Of a stretch of DNA of 64,000 bases, positions 62,701-64,000 are shown piece after piece. The position numbers and the translations under genes are program-made. The notes beneath the pieces were generated by a model, which saw only the letters and a program-made list of their open reading frames with translations, had not been told where the DNA came from and did not search any database. The stretch spans positions 3,612,501-3,676,500 of the forward strand of contig NZ_CP061718.1 of NCBI RefSeq assembly GCF_014764365.1, in the 5' to 3' direction. The first letter of the stretch is position 1; every line of letters starts with the position of its first letter. The stretch is from Roseococcus microcysteis. Lineage in GTDB: Bacteria > Pseudomonadota > Alphaproteobacteria > Acetobacterales > Acetobacteraceae.

Positions 62701-62817
62701 ATGCGCTTCCCCCCCAACCCGCTCGACCTCGCCACTGGCATCGCCCCCCGCCTGATCTGGGTGGGCGCGCTGCTGGCGCTGCTGTGGGGCGCGATCTTCT
62801 GGGCGATGCGGCCGTGA
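62701..62817 (+). CDS. 38-residue membrane ORF upstream of znuC
   Basis: MRFPPNPLDLATGIAPRLIW... followed by one hydrophobic helix (VGALLALLWGAIFWAM). Starts three bases after the Zur-like site, with no ribosome site, so it would need leaderless translation. Its TGA overlaps the GTG start of znuC by four bases, which would couple them. No family recognised. Confidence 0.5.
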   Translation: MRFPPNPLDLATGIAPRLIWVGALLALLWGAIFWAMRP

Positions 62818-63542
62818 GGGCCACGCAGGACCTCGCGGTGCGGAACCTGACGGTGACGCATGGGCGGCACCCGGCGGTGCACCATGTCAGCTTCCGGCTC
62901 ACCCCGGGGCAGAAGATGGCGCTGGTCGGGCCCAACGGTGCGGGAAAATCCTCGCTGCTGCACGCGGTCGCGGGGCTGCACGTCCCGGCCGAGGGCGGCA
63001 TCGAGGGCGCGGGCCAGGTGGCCCTGCTGCCCCAGGCCTCGGCGCTGGACCGCAGCTTCCCGCTTTCCTGCCGGGATGCCGTGCTGCTGGGCCTGTGGGG
63101 CGAGGCGGGGGCTTTCCGCCCCATCGCCAACCCCGGCCGTGTGTCCGACGCGCTGGCGGCCGTGGGGCTGTCGGGCTTTGAGAAGCGGCCGGTGGGCAGC
63201 CTTTCGGCCGGGCAGTTCCAGCGCGTGCTCTTCGCGCGGCTGCTGCTGCAGGACGCGCCCGTGATCCTGCTGGACGAACCCTTCAACGCGCTGGACGCCC
63301 GCACCGCGGCCGACCTGCTGGAGGTGGTGCGCCGCTGGCATGGCGAGGGGCGAAGCATCCTGGCCGTGCTGCATGACCTCGACCTCGTGCGCCGCGAATT
63401 TCCCACCACCTTGCTGCTGGCGCGCGAGGTGGTGGCCTGCGGCCCGACCGAGGAGGTGCTCTCGGCCCAGAACCGCCTGCGCGCGCGGATGATGGCCGAG
63501 GCCTGGGCGGACGACGCCGCCCCCTGCGCCCGCGCCGCCTGA
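62814..63542 (+). CDS. znuC: Metal ABC transporter ATP-binding subunit (ZnuC-like)
   Basis: 242 residues from a GTG that overlaps the small upstream ORF. Walker A GPNGAGKSSLLHA, signature LSAGQFQRVLFARLL, Walker B VILLDEPFNALD, H-loop VLHDLDL. Metal-type ABC ATPase (Zn/Mn). The Zur-like operator points to zinc. The permease gene follows 4 bases later. Confidence 0.85.
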   Translation: MRATQDLAVRNLTVTHGRHPAVHHVSFRLTPGQKMALVGPNGAGKSSLLHAVAGLHVPAEGGIEGAGQVALLPQASALDRSFPLSCRDAVLLGLWGEAGAFRPIANPGRVSDALAAVGLSGFEKRPVGSLSAGQFQRVLFARLLLQDAPVILLDEPFNALDARTAADLLEVVRRWHGEGRSILAVLHDLDLVRREFPTTLLLAREVVACGPTEEVLSAQNRLRARMMAEAWADDAAPCARAA

Positions 63543-63546
63543 GCCG

Positions 63547-64000
63547 ATGATCTGGGCGGGCCCCATCTGGGAGGGCCTCGTCGGCCCCTTCATCGAATTC
63601 GGCTTCCTGCGCCGGGCGCTGGTGGGGTGCCTGGCCCTCTCGCTTTCCGCCCCCCCGCTCGGTGTCTTCCTCATGCTGCGGCGCATGAGCCTGACGGGCG
63701 ATGTGCTGGCCCATGGCATCCTGCCCGGCGTCGCGCTGGGCTTCCTGCTGGCGGGGCTCTCGGTGCCGGCCATGGCGCTGGGGGGCTGGTGGCCGGCCTG
63801 GGCATCGCCATCGGGGCGGGGGCCATCTCCCGCGCGACGGGCGGGCGGGAGGATGCGGCGCTGGCCGCGCTCTACCTGGCCGCGCTGGCGGTGGGGGTGG
63901 TGATGATCTCCTGGCGCGGCTCCTCCGTGGAACTCACGCATATCCTCTTCGGCTCGGTGCTCGGGGTGGATGATTTGGCGCTGCTGATGATGGGGGGCGC
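63547..64000 (+). CDS. znuB: Metal ABC transporter permease (ZnuB-like), partial and frameshifted
   Basis: Begins MIWAGPIWEGLVGPFIEFGFLRRALVGCLALSLSAPPLGVFLMLRRMSLTGDVLAHGILPGVALGFLLAG, the classic ABC-3 permease N-terminus. The frame breaks at the six-G run 63780-63785. One extra base restores [47 protein letters not shown]... to the window edge. The window cuts the gene before its end. The lesion type is the same as in the other broken genes. Confidence 0.85.

Overview
The window is a stretch of chromosome from a very GC-rich alphaproteobacterium, most likely an Acetobacteraceae (Roseomonas/Sediminicoccus-like) strain. That placement is inferred from gene content and order, not from a marker-gene search: sucCD and sucAB together, sdhCDAB, trpD-trpC-moaC-moeA, mreBCD-mrdA-rodA, and two Bug-type (TTT) binding proteins. 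Most genes are housekeeping or transport. No tRNA, rRNA, CRISPR array, insertion sequence or integrase was seen.

Layout: 0-9 kb holds TCA genes (sucC, sucD, sucA, sucB) interrupted by an exported protein gene and an antisense ParE-type toxin-antitoxin pair, followed by asd. 9-14.5 kb, on the minus strand, holds a CPA2-type antiporter, a DUF1489 gene and sdhCDAB, then a ~570-bp gene-free stretch. 15-18 kb has a DUF3052 gene, a 48-residue membrane ORF and pdxA-pdxJ. 17.8-25.5 kb is a YejABEF-type oligopeptide ABC operon that also carries a DUF3891 gene, plus ghrA. 25.5-30 kb has an OmpA lipoprotein, a PuuE-type allantoinase, a Bug protein, and leuA preceded by a leucine-rich leader peptide. 30-36 kb is the rod-shape operon. 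36-42.5 kb has an N-carbamoyl-amino-acid hydrolase, an rRNA methyltransferase, glutaryl-CoA dehydrogenase, a DEAD-box helicase and a hydrolase. 42.4-47.2 kb is moeA-moaC-trpC-trpD with an FNR-type regulator. 47.3-51.2 kb is an orphan phage-tail cassette with a beta-helix tailspike. 51.3-55.1 kb is a potFGHI-like polyamine importer. 55-58.7 kb has an aminotransferase behind a structured leader, a second Bug protein and a maleylacetate-reductase-like enzyme. 58.8-64 kb has fusA, a MaoC protein, a DUF445 protein and the start of a zinc importer behind a Zur-like operator.

One pattern cuts across the window. Seven genes (sdhA, pdxA, mrdA, trpC, a tail gene, the aminotransferase and znuB) each lose frame at a G or C run. 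In every case adding one base to the run restores the full family-length protein. Several are core or essential genes, so homopolymer miscounting in the assembly is the likeliest cause, although biological slippage is not excluded. These genes are annotated here as single CDSs with a frameshift note.

The most interesting biology is the apparently leaderless leucine leader peptide and attenuator before leuA, the tailspike that joins a pectate-lyase-type beta-helix to YadA-like head repeats, a two-copy intergenic repeat, the hairpin leader before the aminotransferase, and the Zur-like operator with a 38-codon ORF in front of znuC.
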